A DNA stretch of 45,942 nucleotides from Stentor coeruleus (Eukaryota; Ciliophora; Heterotrichea; Heterotrichida; Stentoridae): assembly GCA_001970955.1 (NCBI GenBank), contig MPUH01000562.1, positions 1 to 45,942 of the forward strand, in the 5' to 3' direction. Every line of letters starts with the position of its first letter. The first letter of the stretch is position 1. The translations under genes were made by a program, and so were the position numbers. The notes below the pieces were generated by a model. It was not told the DNA's origin. It did no database searches and saw only the letters and a list, made by a program, of their open reading frames with translations. This document shows, piece by piece, positions 36,684 to 45,942 of this stretch.

Positions 36684-37466
36684 TTAGTATAAAGTTTTTC
36701 TTACAAGCACAAGGTTGTCTTGATTAACTTTTGAGCTTCTACGAGTATACATCGATCTAAGCTCTTCTTTAAGTGGTTTCAGCTTACATTTTTCCATAAC
36801 TTCACGAGCAATTTCAGTTAATTTCCTATCAGTCTTAGCAGCATCAATTCCTTCAATTTCTTCATTTGTATTTAGAGCATTCACACGAGGTAAAGAAGAA
36901 GATTTTTGCTTTTTATAAAATCCCATAGCAACAGATTCAAGTGTTTTATAATATGATTTTTTTAAAGTATTTGGAAATACAGGTGATACTTCATTCTTTT
37001 TAATAGGTTTTACTTCCCATGAATGTTCTAATGTATTTGATTGATTATTCCAAGTATCAATAACCCTTTCATATCGATCTTTAGGTCTATATTTCATATA
37101 TGAATTTATTTCTTTATCTTTAAATCTTTGGCGAAAGTTGTGAGGGGAAGGTAATAAAGGAACTGTGTCCAGCCAAGTGTTTTCGATTTCTGCATCTTTT
37201 ATTCTTTCTTTTGTATCCTTAGGTTTAGATCTGATGAATGATTCACCTTTAAAATCAGGGAATTTAGTAGAAATTTCGTGTCGGTTAATTGGAACAGGGT
37301 CTGCTGACATTTCCATGACTCTTTTTTCTACACGTTTTTTGTTACTCACTGCTAACTTATCTCTGATTTTTATATGAGCTGAAAGACTCTTTAAGTGCTT
37401 CATTTTTGCAATTTCATCTTCTTTTGCCTTTTGGCTAATTTGATCATGATAGTATGCACTAAACAT
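36684..37466 (-). CDS. Unknown basic protein with a duplicated motif
   Basis: A 260-residue basic protein without signal peptide, membrane segment or enzyme motif. A motif appears twice: residues ~73-99 (FIRSKPKDTKERIKDAEIENTW) and ~110-138 (YMKYRPKDRYERVIDTW). Both share a basic residue, then PKD, two variable residues, ERI/ERV and a terminal TW. A third diverged copy may lie just downstream (LEHSWEVKPI). Such repeats occur in ciliary or microtubule-binding proteins of protists, but there is no proof here. Ser/Lys-rich C-terminal end. Stop TAA. Confidence 0.72.
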   Translation of the reverse strand: MFSAYYHDQISQKAKEDEIAKMKHLKSLSAHIKIRDKLAVSNKKRVEKRVMEMSADPVPINRHEISTKFPDFKGESFIRSKPKDTKERIKDAEIENTWLDTVPLLPSPHNFRQRFKDKEINSYMKYRPKDRYERVIDTWNNQSNTLEHSWEVKPIKKNEVSPVFPNTLKKSYYKTLESVAMGFYKKQKSSSLPRVNALNTNEEIEGIDAAKTDRKLTEIAREVMEKCKLKPLKEELRSMYTRRSSKVNQDNLVLVRKTLY

Positions 37467-38407
37467 TTTATTCTAATTGATTAATTATAAGTTAGCTAAT
37501 ACTTAAAATCTGCATGAAATACTTAGTATATGAAATTATTTAATGTGTAAATATTAGTGAAGATATTTGATAAATATTTGCATCATAAAATTGAGTTAAA
37601 GAATTAAGATAGCAAATCATATCTCTGGGTAATAGAATAATAAATATCTACTAAAATCAAATCATAATGAGGGATAGGACAAGGAATTAAGACTAGCTGT
37701 TGTCCAGTTAGGAAACTTTTAGATTACAATACTCTGAGAAAAATCTAGGGAATAAATACTATCAAATAACTATTGAATTTATTAAACTAGTATAGGCTAG
37801 TATATATTATTATAATCAGTGAAGTGCAGATATTTATTAATATAAATATTAATTTAAAAAACTTTAAGTTGATAATAAGCAAAGATAAAAATATTCCTAG
37901 TTTTAAATTGTTTTGTTTAGTGTATTTCAATCATTATATTACTCATATATGCATCATCTTATTCTGTTTATTTTTGTTTATTTTTATAACAATTATCATA
38001 AAATAATTTGATTCAATCTTTGCTATTTTTAAATTAGTATCATCATAATCTAAACTTTTGCATACAATCCAAATTAAAGCTTAAATCTATAATTTCAAAG
38101 CCACACAACAATTTATTCTCTAAAAAGTATGATTTTTAATAAACCTGAAAGTAAAAACCTCTCCATATTCCCTCTAACATGATTTCATCAGTTATTCAGA
38201 TTTGAAATTTAAATCACAAAATTTAATCAAACCATAAGAATCCCCAGTTTTTCAATATTTTGTTAATAATTTATTGAAAAAATAGTTAATCAGATTATAA
38301 ATTCTAAATTCCTAAATTTTAGTTTAATAGATAAGCATACTTTTAAATTAAACAGTAAATTTGATTGCTTTGATTTAATAGTTGGATTAGTTTAGTTAAC
38401 TTTGGTA
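37467..38407. other. Intergenic, ~940 bp
   Basis: The longest empty stretch of the right half. AT-rich; a 60-codon plus-strand open stretch at 37824-38006 is Ile/Phe/Asn-rich, as expected from chance in AT-rich DNA. No RNA gene or relic recognised. Confidence 0.5.
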
Positions 38408-38809
38408 CTAGTAAAAGATTATTTTTTTTGTATTGTACAAATTCCTTCCAACTGTAGGTAGTTGTAATAATTCTGGAACTATATACTGCTGTTGATAGTT
38501 GAAATCTCGATCTGTATCTGAAGATAATTCAACAATGCGATCATGATTCCCTTCTTCATCATAAATATCACTAAATATTTGATTATTGTAAATTCTAGGA
38601 GCTTTAATGATGTTCTTTCCTGCTAAAGGAATTAGTTGATATCCTTGAGAACTTGCTGCTCTTTTATGTCTTGGTTTTTTGGTGTTTTTGTTTTTCTTTT
38701 TATTCGTCGTAGTTTTGATTAAGACATCTGAAGACAGTGTTCTGTAATGAGCTGGTTTTTTCTTCCCATTTTTTAATGCTTTTCCTACTGAAGAGGATTT
38801 CCCTAACAT
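38408..38809 (-). CDS. Small basic protein, unknown
   Basis: A 133-residue protein. The N-terminal half is Lys/Ser/Thr-rich (TTTNKKKNKNTKKPRHKRAASS), a likely disordered, nuclear-type or RNA/tubulin-binding tract; the C-terminal half is more hydrophobic and polar, with an acidic DTDRDF patch. No domain recognised. It starts 43 bp after the TTLL stop on the same strand. Stop TAG. The frame is clean but short, so it is less certain than the neighbours. Confidence 0.62.
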   Translation of the reverse strand: MLGKSSSVGKALKNGKKKPAHYRTLSSDVLIKTTTNKKKNKNTKKPRHKRAASSQGYQLIPLAGKNIIKAPRIYNNQIFSDIYDEEGNHDRIVELSSDTDRDFNYQQQYIVPELLQLPTVGRNLYNTKKIIFY

Positions 38810-38852
38810 ATTTTTATAAATCTAAACTATCTCTGATTCGTCCATACGTTGA

Positions 38853-41800
38853 CTATTTTTTATTTATTTTATAGTATTTCTCATAAACTGGCGACGGAGC
38901 TATCATTTCAAAATTGCCGATTTTTTCAGGTATTTCGCCATACTTCCTTGGTTTTTTTCCCTCAAGAATTTTAGTTAAATCAATATTCATTTGAGAAACC
39001 GTATTGTTTATATGACCTCTTTGAACTTCGCTTATTCTCCTTTCAAGAACTTTTAGTAATTCAATTTTATTGAAATAAAGAGGATTTATAAGATCTAATG
39101 TATCATCAATAAGCTGCTGCTTTATCAAATCATCTAAATAATTTTCTCTAGCTAAACTTGGAGACGAATTAATTTCTACAAGCCAAGATTGTAAATTTTG
39201 ATCTATCATTATATCATATCCAACAAGATCAAAACAACAAGGGTAACTAGGAATTTCATTTTGAACTGCAATTAAACTTTTAATAACAACTTCAATTATT
39301 TGCTGCCAAATTTTTTCCCAATTTATTCCCATTTTTCCTAATCTTTCTTTAAGTGTTTTTAAGCATATTTTAGTTCCTCCAAGAATAGTGTCTAAAGAAT
39401 CATTTTGTACATTTTGGTTATGTTTTTGAATTGAAGAATTAGTTAAATGGATGAATTTATTGTGAAGTTTATCAGGGTTCATTGAAAAAGGTACCGTACT
39501 GATTCTTGCAAATCCTTCATTATATATAAAAGCTTCTAAAGGAAGAAAACTTGTAATCAGTATATAAAGTCTTAAATCAAATTTGAATCCTTCTAATAAT
39601 AAAGGATTGGAAATATATTTCTGAATTATCATAATTTCTCCATAACTAACTTGATTAACATCATTTACAACAGAAATCCCTCTCCCTCTACTTTTTCCTA
39701 CCGGTTTCATAATCCAAACATTTGTCTCTGGATTGGTTTCTTCTTGTTTCGCATAAGAATCAACAAACTGAAGATATTCTTTAGGTAATACATAAGTTAA
39801 AGGAATTATATTCCATAATTGATTAGCCTTTGCTGATGATTTCATGATTTTTTCAATGTTTTTCTTAAGCATATCTTTTCTTGAAAAATTTTTTGTTTCA
39901 GGAAAATGGTTGACCTGCTGCCAAACTAAAAGTTTGGAAAAGTCTACACTAGGTTTAGACCAAGTCCACATAACATTCCAAGATAAGCGTAGGTTCATTC
40001 CATGAGGTAATTCACTCCAACCTTTCTTTTTATTGAATCCTCTACTTACAATATCATAAACTTCTGGTCTTGCTTTTACAACTCTATAATACATTTCTCT
40101 TTCTCCAGGAAGAACATTAGTAAATTCATGTCCTTTAACATAATCTATTGGGTTTATTTCTAAAGGAGCTAAAGTGAGTTTAAATTTCCTTTGAATTTCA
40201 AATTCAGGGGAATCAATTAAATCAACAAACTCTTTAAACATTGAATTAACTTCACGAAGTGCTATTAATGGATTGAATTCTTTAGAAACTTTATTCCCAG
40301 AAAAAATGTCGAAAAAAGTTTCATAATAAGGAGAATAATCTGTTATTTCTTCAGATTGCATAGGTTTAGGTTTAGGTTTTACAAGTGCACGGGTTTGAAT
40401 TTTTGAATCAGATTTTTTCTTTTGCAGAAGAGGTTTTTTTGAAGGAGTTATTCCAACTGATGGTTTAATTTCACTTATAATTTGGGTTTTGGGTTCTTTT
40501 GAAGAAATCGATTTTTCTTTTGGAATCGATTCTTCTTGAATATCTGATGGTGTGTTTATTGATAAAGGAGGCTCGTTTGAATTTAGAATAAGTTTTTCTT
40601 CGGGTTTTGCTTGTTGTTTGATTTTTTCTTTCAATGCTCTTAAGTTAGAAATCGCATCATAATCAGGTTGATAAGTTTCATTTGAAGGCTGGGTTTTTCT
40701 TATATAGCGATCTTCGGATTTTTCAGATTGTGACAAGTCGTTTGTGGTATTAGAAGAATGTTTCTTTTTTTCTGCGTTTTCATAATATTCTTCACTTTCA
40801 TAACCTTCATTATCATTGTTTTCTAGTTTTTCTACTTCAAGTCGAAGCCTAGCTGCTTCATTTTCAAGATGCTCGGAATTATTAAAAATTCTTAACTCAT
40901 TAGGTTTACTTGTTATTTTTTCTTTGATTTTAGTTTCTTCAATATTTTCATTGATTTTTACTTCTTTGTTTGAATCTGAAATATCTTTATCCTCTAACTT
41001 TATCTCTTTTTCTAAAATATTTTTCTCACTATTTATAAGTATGTTTTCTTTAATAAAAGTATTTTTTACATCGCTTGTTGGTTTTATTTCTTTGTTTTTT
41101 GAAGGTTTATATGATAGATTTTTTATATCTTTTTCTTTAAACTCCTCTTCAAGATTTTTCGGTTCATCGTCTTGTTTTCTAGTTGTTGTAATTTCTAACT
41201 TATTAGTTTCTATTAAATTTTGGTTTACTTTGTTTTCATATTGAGGATTTTCTTTATAATTAGTAACTATTTTTTCATTTTCTCCAAGTTTTCTAATTGT
41301 ATTATCACTTTCTATTTCTGGTAATTTACTCTCTTTTGATTCAATAACAATTTTAGCCTCTTCTTTTATTTGTTTTACTGATGGAACTTCTTTTAAAGGT
41401 ATCGAAGTTATATTTTCTAACTCACTTGTTTTTTCTTGGATTTTAACATTATCCTTTATAATTTCTTTTTTATTTTCTAAATTTTTAATTCCAGCACTTA
41501 TTTCTTTAACCTCAGTTTCTCTATTCTGACTCAAGTTTCGTTTTTTAATTTCCTGTTTAGGCTGATTTATTTTCCTTTCTCTATTCTTATCATCATTTTG
41601 TTTTGTGACAGTTTTTTNTCTCAGTTTCTCTATTCTGACTCAAGTTTCGTTTTTTAATTTCTTGTTTAGGCTGATTTATTTTCCTTTCTCTATTCTTATC
41701 ATCATTTTGTTTTGTGACAGTTTTTTCTAAAGGTTTCTTATCAGAAATCTTCCCTTTATCTTGAATTTTATTTGGTTTTGGTGGTNTCTAAAGGTTTCTT

Positions 41801-42400
41801 ATCAGAAATCTTCCCTTTATCTTGAATTTTATTTGGTTTTGGTGGTAAAGTTTTATCAACACCTTCAGGTTTTTTTTGAATAATTTTTTTTGTTTCAACT
41901 GGTTTAGATTCTCTTCTTATTTGAGTTTTTTCAAGAGGTTTATCAGGTATTTTTTGTTCTTGAACCTTAATAGTTTTTTGAACCACAGGAACACTACTTC
42001 CTCCAATCCTCAACCCAGTAGATTGCTGAGTATTTTTTAAAGTGTTTTTTACAAAATCCTTATAATTTTTCTTAGTTTTCCTCGTATTCCACATCTTTTC
42101 CGAAATACTAGCTTCACTTTCTCTGATTTCAGTCGACGGCTGGGTTAGTTCTTCTGAGACAATTTCTTGATAAAGTTCAGAATTCAGTTCTTTCATACAA
42201 AATGAGGCAATTTGATTTACTGTAATTCTTTCATCAAGCTCGATTTGGATTAATTCAATAATTTTGTTTGCTTTTCTTTGCCACTTTTCACTAAGCTCAG
42301 AAGGCGATTGTAATGCCTGTGTGATTTTTGACTTGTAATGGTTCAGTTCTTGCTCATTAAAATCATATATGTCTTCGTAAGGAGGCAGATCGAAATCCAT
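38853..42400 (-). CDS. Tubulin-tyrosine-ligase-like (TTLL) polyglutamylase/glycylase
   Basis: One gene split by two assembly duplications (n at 41618 and 41786). Dropping the duplicated bases (109 + 61) leaves 3378 bp, exactly 1126 codons, and the frame runs through without a stop: 1125 residues. The first ~750 residues are Lys/Glu/Ser-rich and largely disordered. The TTL ATP-grasp domain lies in the C-terminal third: NVWIMKPVGKSRGRGI, then FDLRLYILITS, FIHLTNSSIQKHN and DLVGYDIMID...WLVEINSSPSL, whose Glu-x-Asn is the Mg2+-binding pair. TTLL enzymes ligate Glu or Gly chains to tubulin tails in cilia. The FIHLTN.S and EIN.SPSL wording fits TTLL1/TTLL9-type polyglutamylases, but the subtype is not settled. 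The apparent starts within the split pieces are artefacts; the ATG at 42400 is the start. Confidence 0.88.
41511..41726. repeat. Direct repeat around n (107 bp x2), probable assembly artefact
   Basis: 41511-41617 and 41620-41726 are the same except for one base (tcctg versus tcttg), separated by n at 41618 plus one extra t. Inside the TTLL gene; together with the next repeat it breaks the reading frame into two apparent ORFs. Confidence 0.9.
41726..41846. repeat. Direct repeat around n (60 bp x2), probable assembly artefact
   Basis: 41726-41785 and 41787-41846 are identical, separated by n at 41786. Inside the TTLL gene. Confidence 0.9.
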
Positions 42401-42431
42401 TTATATTTAAATAATTCAAGACTTGCTAGAT

Positions 42432-43646
42432 TTACTCATCATCTTTATGAAGAAAAAGTTTTACTGCAGGAAATACATCAGCTTTTCTCCAGTTTTCTAT
42501 AGTCTTAGATTTTCCTTGACTTGAATCAGTTTTAAGACAATAATTTCCTTTGTTCATTCCCATATGAAGAACTAATTTTTCTATAACTTGCCCAATATTT
42601 ATATCCCCAGATGTACGTATAAGATAAAAACATGTATAAGAAGGATATCCTTGTGGAATATAAACTCTTATTCTATTATCATCACTTGATATATCAGATT
42701 CTTCACTATATAATGTTGAAATGGAAATAGGGGATTCGGATTTACTTAAATCAAATGTGCTTTCTAGAAACTTGTTGGGTCTTGGAGGTTTAAAGGATTT
42801 TATTACAGTGTTTTCAAGTTTTTGTAACCTTTCAGCCATTTCAGTATTTTGTCTGAGAATGTCTTGATAGGATCTACTTTTTGAGCTTGATTTGTAAGGT
42901 ATTTTTTCATGATGATGATTTCTATGCTTTTTAGAAGAATTACACCTTGTGCATCCTTTTTTATTTAATGTTGTATCTAAAACTTCGCTTGAATCTCTAT
43001 GTCGTTTTTGGCATCTTCCAGTTGTGATTGTATAGTTGAAAGATGGAGGGTTTAATATAGCCCAATCATTGCTAACTTCTGTCTCAGATACCCATATTTT
43101 CAATGTACTTTGGATATCTTTTTCAATACTTTCATTATCTGTTGAATAAAGTTCTATTTTTTGTATAACCCGGTCAAGTTCATCTAAAGAAATATCGAGT
43201 TCTTGATTTTTAGCAGTAATTTTAGCTTCTTTTTCTTTATGTGAAAGACATAGTTTATTAAAACTCTCATCATAAAGCAAATCGATTTGGGAAATTAAAG
43301 TATTTCGTTTTCCCTGAAGTTCAGCAATTGCTATATTCAAGCTTTGTTGTAATTGAGCCCTAATAGAATTTATATATGTTTTTAATGTTGTATGGCGGTC
43401 ACGAATAAGAATTAGTTGCTCATAAATAGTTTTAATCTCATCATTTTCAGAATTTTCAGAGATTATAGTTGATGGTATCATAATTGGAGAGTTTGTTCTT
43501 GTACAATCCCGTGGAGTCACAATTGCTGGATAATGTTTACTTGAATGATCGCTTAGTTTCCATGAACTTCCTGAAAGTCCTTGAAGAGATCTTGGAGATT
43601 CTATAAGCAAAGTTGTTTGTAATTTTCTAGGCGGAGTATATTTCAT
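42432..43646 (-). CDS. Coiled-coil protein with possible RA/ubiquitin-like C-terminus
   Basis: A 404-residue protein. The N-terminal ~60 residues are Ser/Pro/Thr-rich. Residues ~70-160 are coiled coil (TIYEQLILIRDRHTTLKTYI and following). A Cys/His cluster around ~230-250 (CTRCNSSKKHRNHHHE) may bind metal. Residues ~330-404 form a compact beta-grasp-like module: IRVYIPQGYPSYTCFYLIRTS, then GQVIEKLVLHMGM and NYCLKTDSS, in the order of a Ras-association/ubiquitin-like fold. That fold call is tentative. The gene ends 31 bp before the TTLL start on the same strand, so the two may be co-regulated. Stop TAA. Confidence 0.7.
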   Translation of the reverse strand: MKYTPPRKLQTTLLIESPRSLQGLSGSSWKLSDHSSKHYPAIVTPRDCTRTNSPIMIPSTIISENSENDEIKTIYEQLILIRDRHTTLKTYINSIRAQLQQSLNIAIAELQGKRNTLISQIDLLYDESFNKLCLSHKEKEAKITAKNQELDISLDELDRVIQKIELYSTDNESIEKDIQSTLKIWVSETEVSNDWAILNPPSFNYTITTGRCQKRHRDSSEVLDTTLNKKGCTRCNSSKKHRNHHHEKIPYKSSSKSRSYQDILRQNTEMAERLQKLENTVIKSFKPPRPNKFLESTFDLSKSESPISISTLYSEESDISSDDNRIRVYIPQGYPSYTCFYLIRTSGDINIGQVIEKLVLHMGMNKGNYCLKTDSSQGKSKTIENWRKADVFPAVKLFLHKDDE

Positions 43647-44106
43647 GATTTATAGTTTAGAATTAAATATGTGAAAACTTTGTGTAAAGAATGGCTAATT
43701 TATTAAGAGATTGGCTAATATAAAAAACAAACTTTTGGAAACTCTGGAGATGAAAATTTTAGACTTGGTGTTGATTGAATCTTATAATTTTTTTATACAA
43801 ATTTTCATTGTTAAAAAATATTTTAGTTGGAAATTATTTGTTGTTTATTCAGACTTTAGCTTAAAATATAATTTAAATCTTTTGTGTTGGGTAGGGTATG
43901 TTAAATTTTATATATAAAATAATGAATGTTTTTAGATATTTGTATTTAAATCGAACTTGTGTTTATGTATAATTTATAAATAACCAACAATGCTTATTTG
44001 ACTCAATTTTTGTAAGCATGTATAATCATATACTTTTTATAAGATACTTCAAAATATATCTTATTTAAACACAATACTTAAAACATTCATTTCTATCCCT
44101 ATCTAC
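43647..44106. other. Intergenic, ~460 bp
   Basis: AT-rich. A 68-codon plus-strand open stretch here looks like chance. No other feature. Confidence 0.5.
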
Positions 44107-44625
44107 TTAGTTAGTTATAACTCCCTTAGCTAGAATTTCCCCAACCGTTCCTGTTTCAAGGCTTTCAGTAGTTTTTCCAAATGCCAAATCATCAGGATTT
44201 TCATGAACTGCAATCACTTTTGAAAGAACAGAAAATGGACCAGAAAGCTTGACATAAGGTTCTGAAATTTTATATCTCCCAACTCCTTCTTTATCAGCTT
44301 CAACATTTCCAAGATCTCCTACCTTTCTCTCAAAATTCCATGGTCCACCATGTTTTCTACCAAAAGGATTAAATGTTTTTCCAGGTTTTTCTAAACTTCC
44401 ATCATTAATACTAACCCCATGCTTTTTATCAGGATACAAACCATGAATTTCCCCAGTGATTTCTGTATTAGCCGTATATTTTGCTTGAACAAAATGAAAA
44501 GTTCCAAATATCTCTTTTCCTTTTATTTGTGCTGATGCTCTCACTTCAGTATTAGTTTTTTCATTTGTTGATTGGATTGTATAAGAATATGCACTTAAGA
44601 AACCTATTGTTACTCTTCCTAGCAT
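44107..44625 (-). CDS. Cu/Zn superoxide dismutase-like protein lacking most metal ligands
   Basis: A 172-residue protein whose body (~32-172) is a Cu/Zn SOD fold: GTFHFVQ, ITGEIHGLYPDKKHGVSIN, FNPFGRKHGGP, VGDLGNVEADKEG, VKLSGPFSVLSKVIAVHENPDDLAFG and GTVGEILAKGVI align with SOD1 in order. Compared with SOD1, ligands His46 and His48 (HGFHVH) become Ser and Asn (HGVSIN), His63 becomes Thr (KTFNP), and His80 becomes Lys (ERKVGDLGN). His71, Asp83 and His120 remain. Both disulfide Cys are missing, and Arg143 in the active site is replaced. It therefore cannot bind both metals normally and is very probably not a dismutase. It may be a scaffold or sensor, like the SOD-derived domains of copper chaperones. 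The first ~30 residues are of unknown role. It starts 5 bp after the stop of the LRR gene. Confidence 0.88.
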   Translation of the reverse strand: MLGRVTIGFLSAYSYTIQSTNEKTNTEVRASAQIKGKEIFGTFHFVQAKYTANTEITGEIHGLYPDKKHGVSINDGSLEKPGKTFNPFGRKHGGPWNFERKVGDLGNVEADKEGVGRYKISEPYVKLSGPFSVLSKVIAVHENPDDLAFGKTTESLETGTVGEILAKGVITN

Positions 44626-44630
44626 TTATA

Positions 44631-45476
44631 TTAAGGAACTATTTTTATGTTAGTGTTATTTATTATTAAATTGTCCAAATCAGTCTCAGGAATCTGGATA
44701 CCAGAGATAATAAGTTCTTTGAGATTCCCTAAAGACTTTATAAGTATATTTAAAGCTTTTAAACTGGCCAAGTCTATTTTATTGTGGCCTAATCCAAGTC
44801 TTTCTAATTTACTACAACTACAAATTTGTAAAGAAAGAACAATGAAATCTTCGCTTGTTATATCCATAACTTGCATATATAACTCTTTTAACATTGGTAA
44901 ATATATGAAAACATTAGCTAAATCATTTACTGCTTGTCCTAGGTAGTTTTGGCTAAGACTAAGGATTTCTAAATTTGAAAGATTATGAAGAGTTTTACAT
45001 ATATCTGATATACCCTCACTACGGATATGATTATCTTCAATAATAAGAGTATGTAAATTTTTAGTATACTTGAAAATAGGTGCAATCATTTTTATACCTG
45101 CATTGCCTAAGTCATTGTTTCGTAGGTTTAGGACAAGTAAATTTTTACAGTATCTTAAAGAAATACTTAAAAATTTAGCTTGACGTTGAACTAATCTATC
45201 TCTAATAACTTCAACTTCAGTTAAATCGTCATTTAGAACCACTGAAAAAATATTTCTAATTTTTTGGATCATCTGCCGCTCGTTTCTCTCTACATATTTT
45301 TTCAGTGATGATTTATCTGTATCTTCATAATGGTTTAATGTTCTAGTTGATATTCTTTCTGGAAGAGNTTTATCTGTATCTTCATAATGGTTTAATGTTC
45401 TAGTTGATATTCTTTCTGGAAGAGGATCAACAATTTGAGAAGATTTTTCTTTACACAAGTATGAGCAAGCACCCAT
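44631..45476 (-). CDS. N-acylated leucine-rich-repeat protein (RNI-type)
   Basis: As written 281 codons, but the n at 45368 duplicates 19 of them; without the duplicate the protein has 262 residues. It begins MGACSYLC, a myristoylation/palmitoylation-type start with further Cys, so it is likely membrane-anchored. From residue ~80 on, RNI-type LRRs are clear: CKNLLVLNLRNNDLGNAGI, LHTLIIEDNHIRSEGI, LEILSLSQNYLGQAV, LKELYMQVMDITSEDF, LERLGLGHNKIDLASL and LKELIISGIQIPETDL. No catalytic domain is present, so it should act in protein binding. Five bases separate its stop from the SOD-like gene downstream. Partner unknown. Confidence 0.8.
   Translation of the reverse strand: MGACSYLCKEKSSQIVDPLPERISTRTLNHYEDTDKXLPERISTRTLNHYEDTDKSSLKKYVERNERQMIQKIRNIFSVVLNDDLTEVEVIRDRLVQRQAKFLSISLRYCKNLLVLNLRNNDLGNAGIKMIAPIFKYTKNLHTLIIEDNHIRSEGISDICKTLHNLSNLEILSLSQNYLGQAVNDLANVFIYLPMLKELYMQVMDITSEDFIVLSLQICSCSKLERLGLGHNKIDLASLKALNILIKSLGNLKELIISGIQIPETDLDNLIINNTNIKIVP
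45312..45424. repeat. Direct repeat around n (56 bp x2), probable assembly artefact
   Basis: 45312-45367 and 45369-45424 are identical, separated by n at 45368. It duplicates 19 codons near the N-terminus of the LRR gene in frame. Confidence 0.92.
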
Positions 45477-45942
45477 ATTATTAGTTTTTTATTTTCTTGA
45501 ACTTGATATTATTAGTTAAATTTAATCTTAGTTTATTTTTTTTTCTGTAAAAGGTAGTTAATGGTATTTTTATAAAACAAATAAAATTCACTGAATGATA
45601 AGATAAAAAAAAATATTGAAGGCTGTTATGATAAATATCTGAGAATTTTCTTGTGAAAATAATAGTGTAGACCTTAAAAAATTATATTTCTTTTATAAAT
45701 TTTATTGATTAACTATATTTATTAGGTATAACTATGAGTATATTTTCCCTTTTATATCAGCTTAAATTTTAATACAATAAAGCTTTTTTTATTCTTTTAT
45801 AGATTTTGAGGGATAGAAATAGTATTTTTCATCATCAAGCAATTGTCTGAGACTTCCTGAATAATAACATTTCTTAATTAATCTTTCACTTTATTTTATT
45901 CTCAATTACTATAAAGTAACATATGATTTATATACTCTAATT
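45477..45942. other. Right edge, non-coding
   Basis: AT-rich 5' flank of the LRR gene. No other feature recognised. Confidence 0.5.

Noticed and set aside
37824..38006. 60-codon plus-strand open frame
   Set aside because: Ile/Phe/Asn-rich composition, no motif, and located in a long AT-rich gap; expected by chance.
1..45942. CRISPR arrays, bacterial operons, telomere repeats
   Set aside because: None seen; no regularly spaced short repeats and no C-rich telomere-type arrays at either end.

Overview
The window looks like macronuclear DNA of a heterotrich ciliate, most likely Stentor or a close relative. It is AT-rich. About 27 eukaryotic protein genes lie close together on both strands, and all read as uninterrupted open frames with no intron visible. 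The genetic code behaves as standard: TAA and TAG end most genes, and the Rab gene (35323-35937) ends at TGA directly after a Cys-Cys prenylation-type tail, which argues against the UGA=Trp code of Blepharisma. Ten single 'n' positions are each flanked by direct repeats of about 54-130 bp. These look like contig ends that overlap but were never merged, and they add false duplications to the kinesin, RPB2, TTLL and LRR genes.

Layout. 0.4-5 kb: coiled-coil protein, ANP32-like LRR protein, an acylated ESCRT-III-like protein, a small basic protein. 5-6.3 kb: a decayed Merlin/IS1595-type transposase and two tandem perfect hairpins. 6.3-14.6 kb: a kinesin-1-like motor, a broken gene relic, and a large RCC1-propeller/coiled-coil protein. 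14.6-16.2 kb: a second decayed Merlin-type transposase beside a hairpin-rich segment that may be a structured RNA. 16.2-20.1 kb: a Cys-rich membrane protein, a pseudogene, a small ORF, an RNase MRP/P RNA gene on the minus strand, and a secreted DOMON protein. 21-26.4 kb: F-box protein, macro-domain protein, a basic protein and a small D-box protein that could be a securin. 26.5-35.1 kb: RPB2 (RNA polymerase II), a putative ciliate-family DNA-binding-like protein, an acylated helical protein, an FKBP/TPR co-chaperone-like protein and its close neighbour. 35.3-45.5 kb, all minus strand: Rab5/21-like GTPase, WASHC3, two unrecognised proteins, a tubulin glycylase/glutamylase-type TTLL, a coiled-coil/RA-like protein, a Cu/Zn superoxide dismutase-like protein that has lost most metal ligands, and an acylated LRR protein.

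Shared themes are cytoskeleton (kinesin, TTLL), endosome and membrane traffic (Rab, WASHC3, ESCRT-III-like) and cell-cycle proteolysis (F-box, D-box protein). Several same-strand neighbours are separated by only 5-43 bp.

The strongest unexpected items are the MRP-type RNA with its full P1-P2-P3-P4 pseudoknot core, the metal-ligand-depleted SOD homologue, the two Merlin-type relics, and the candidate securin.
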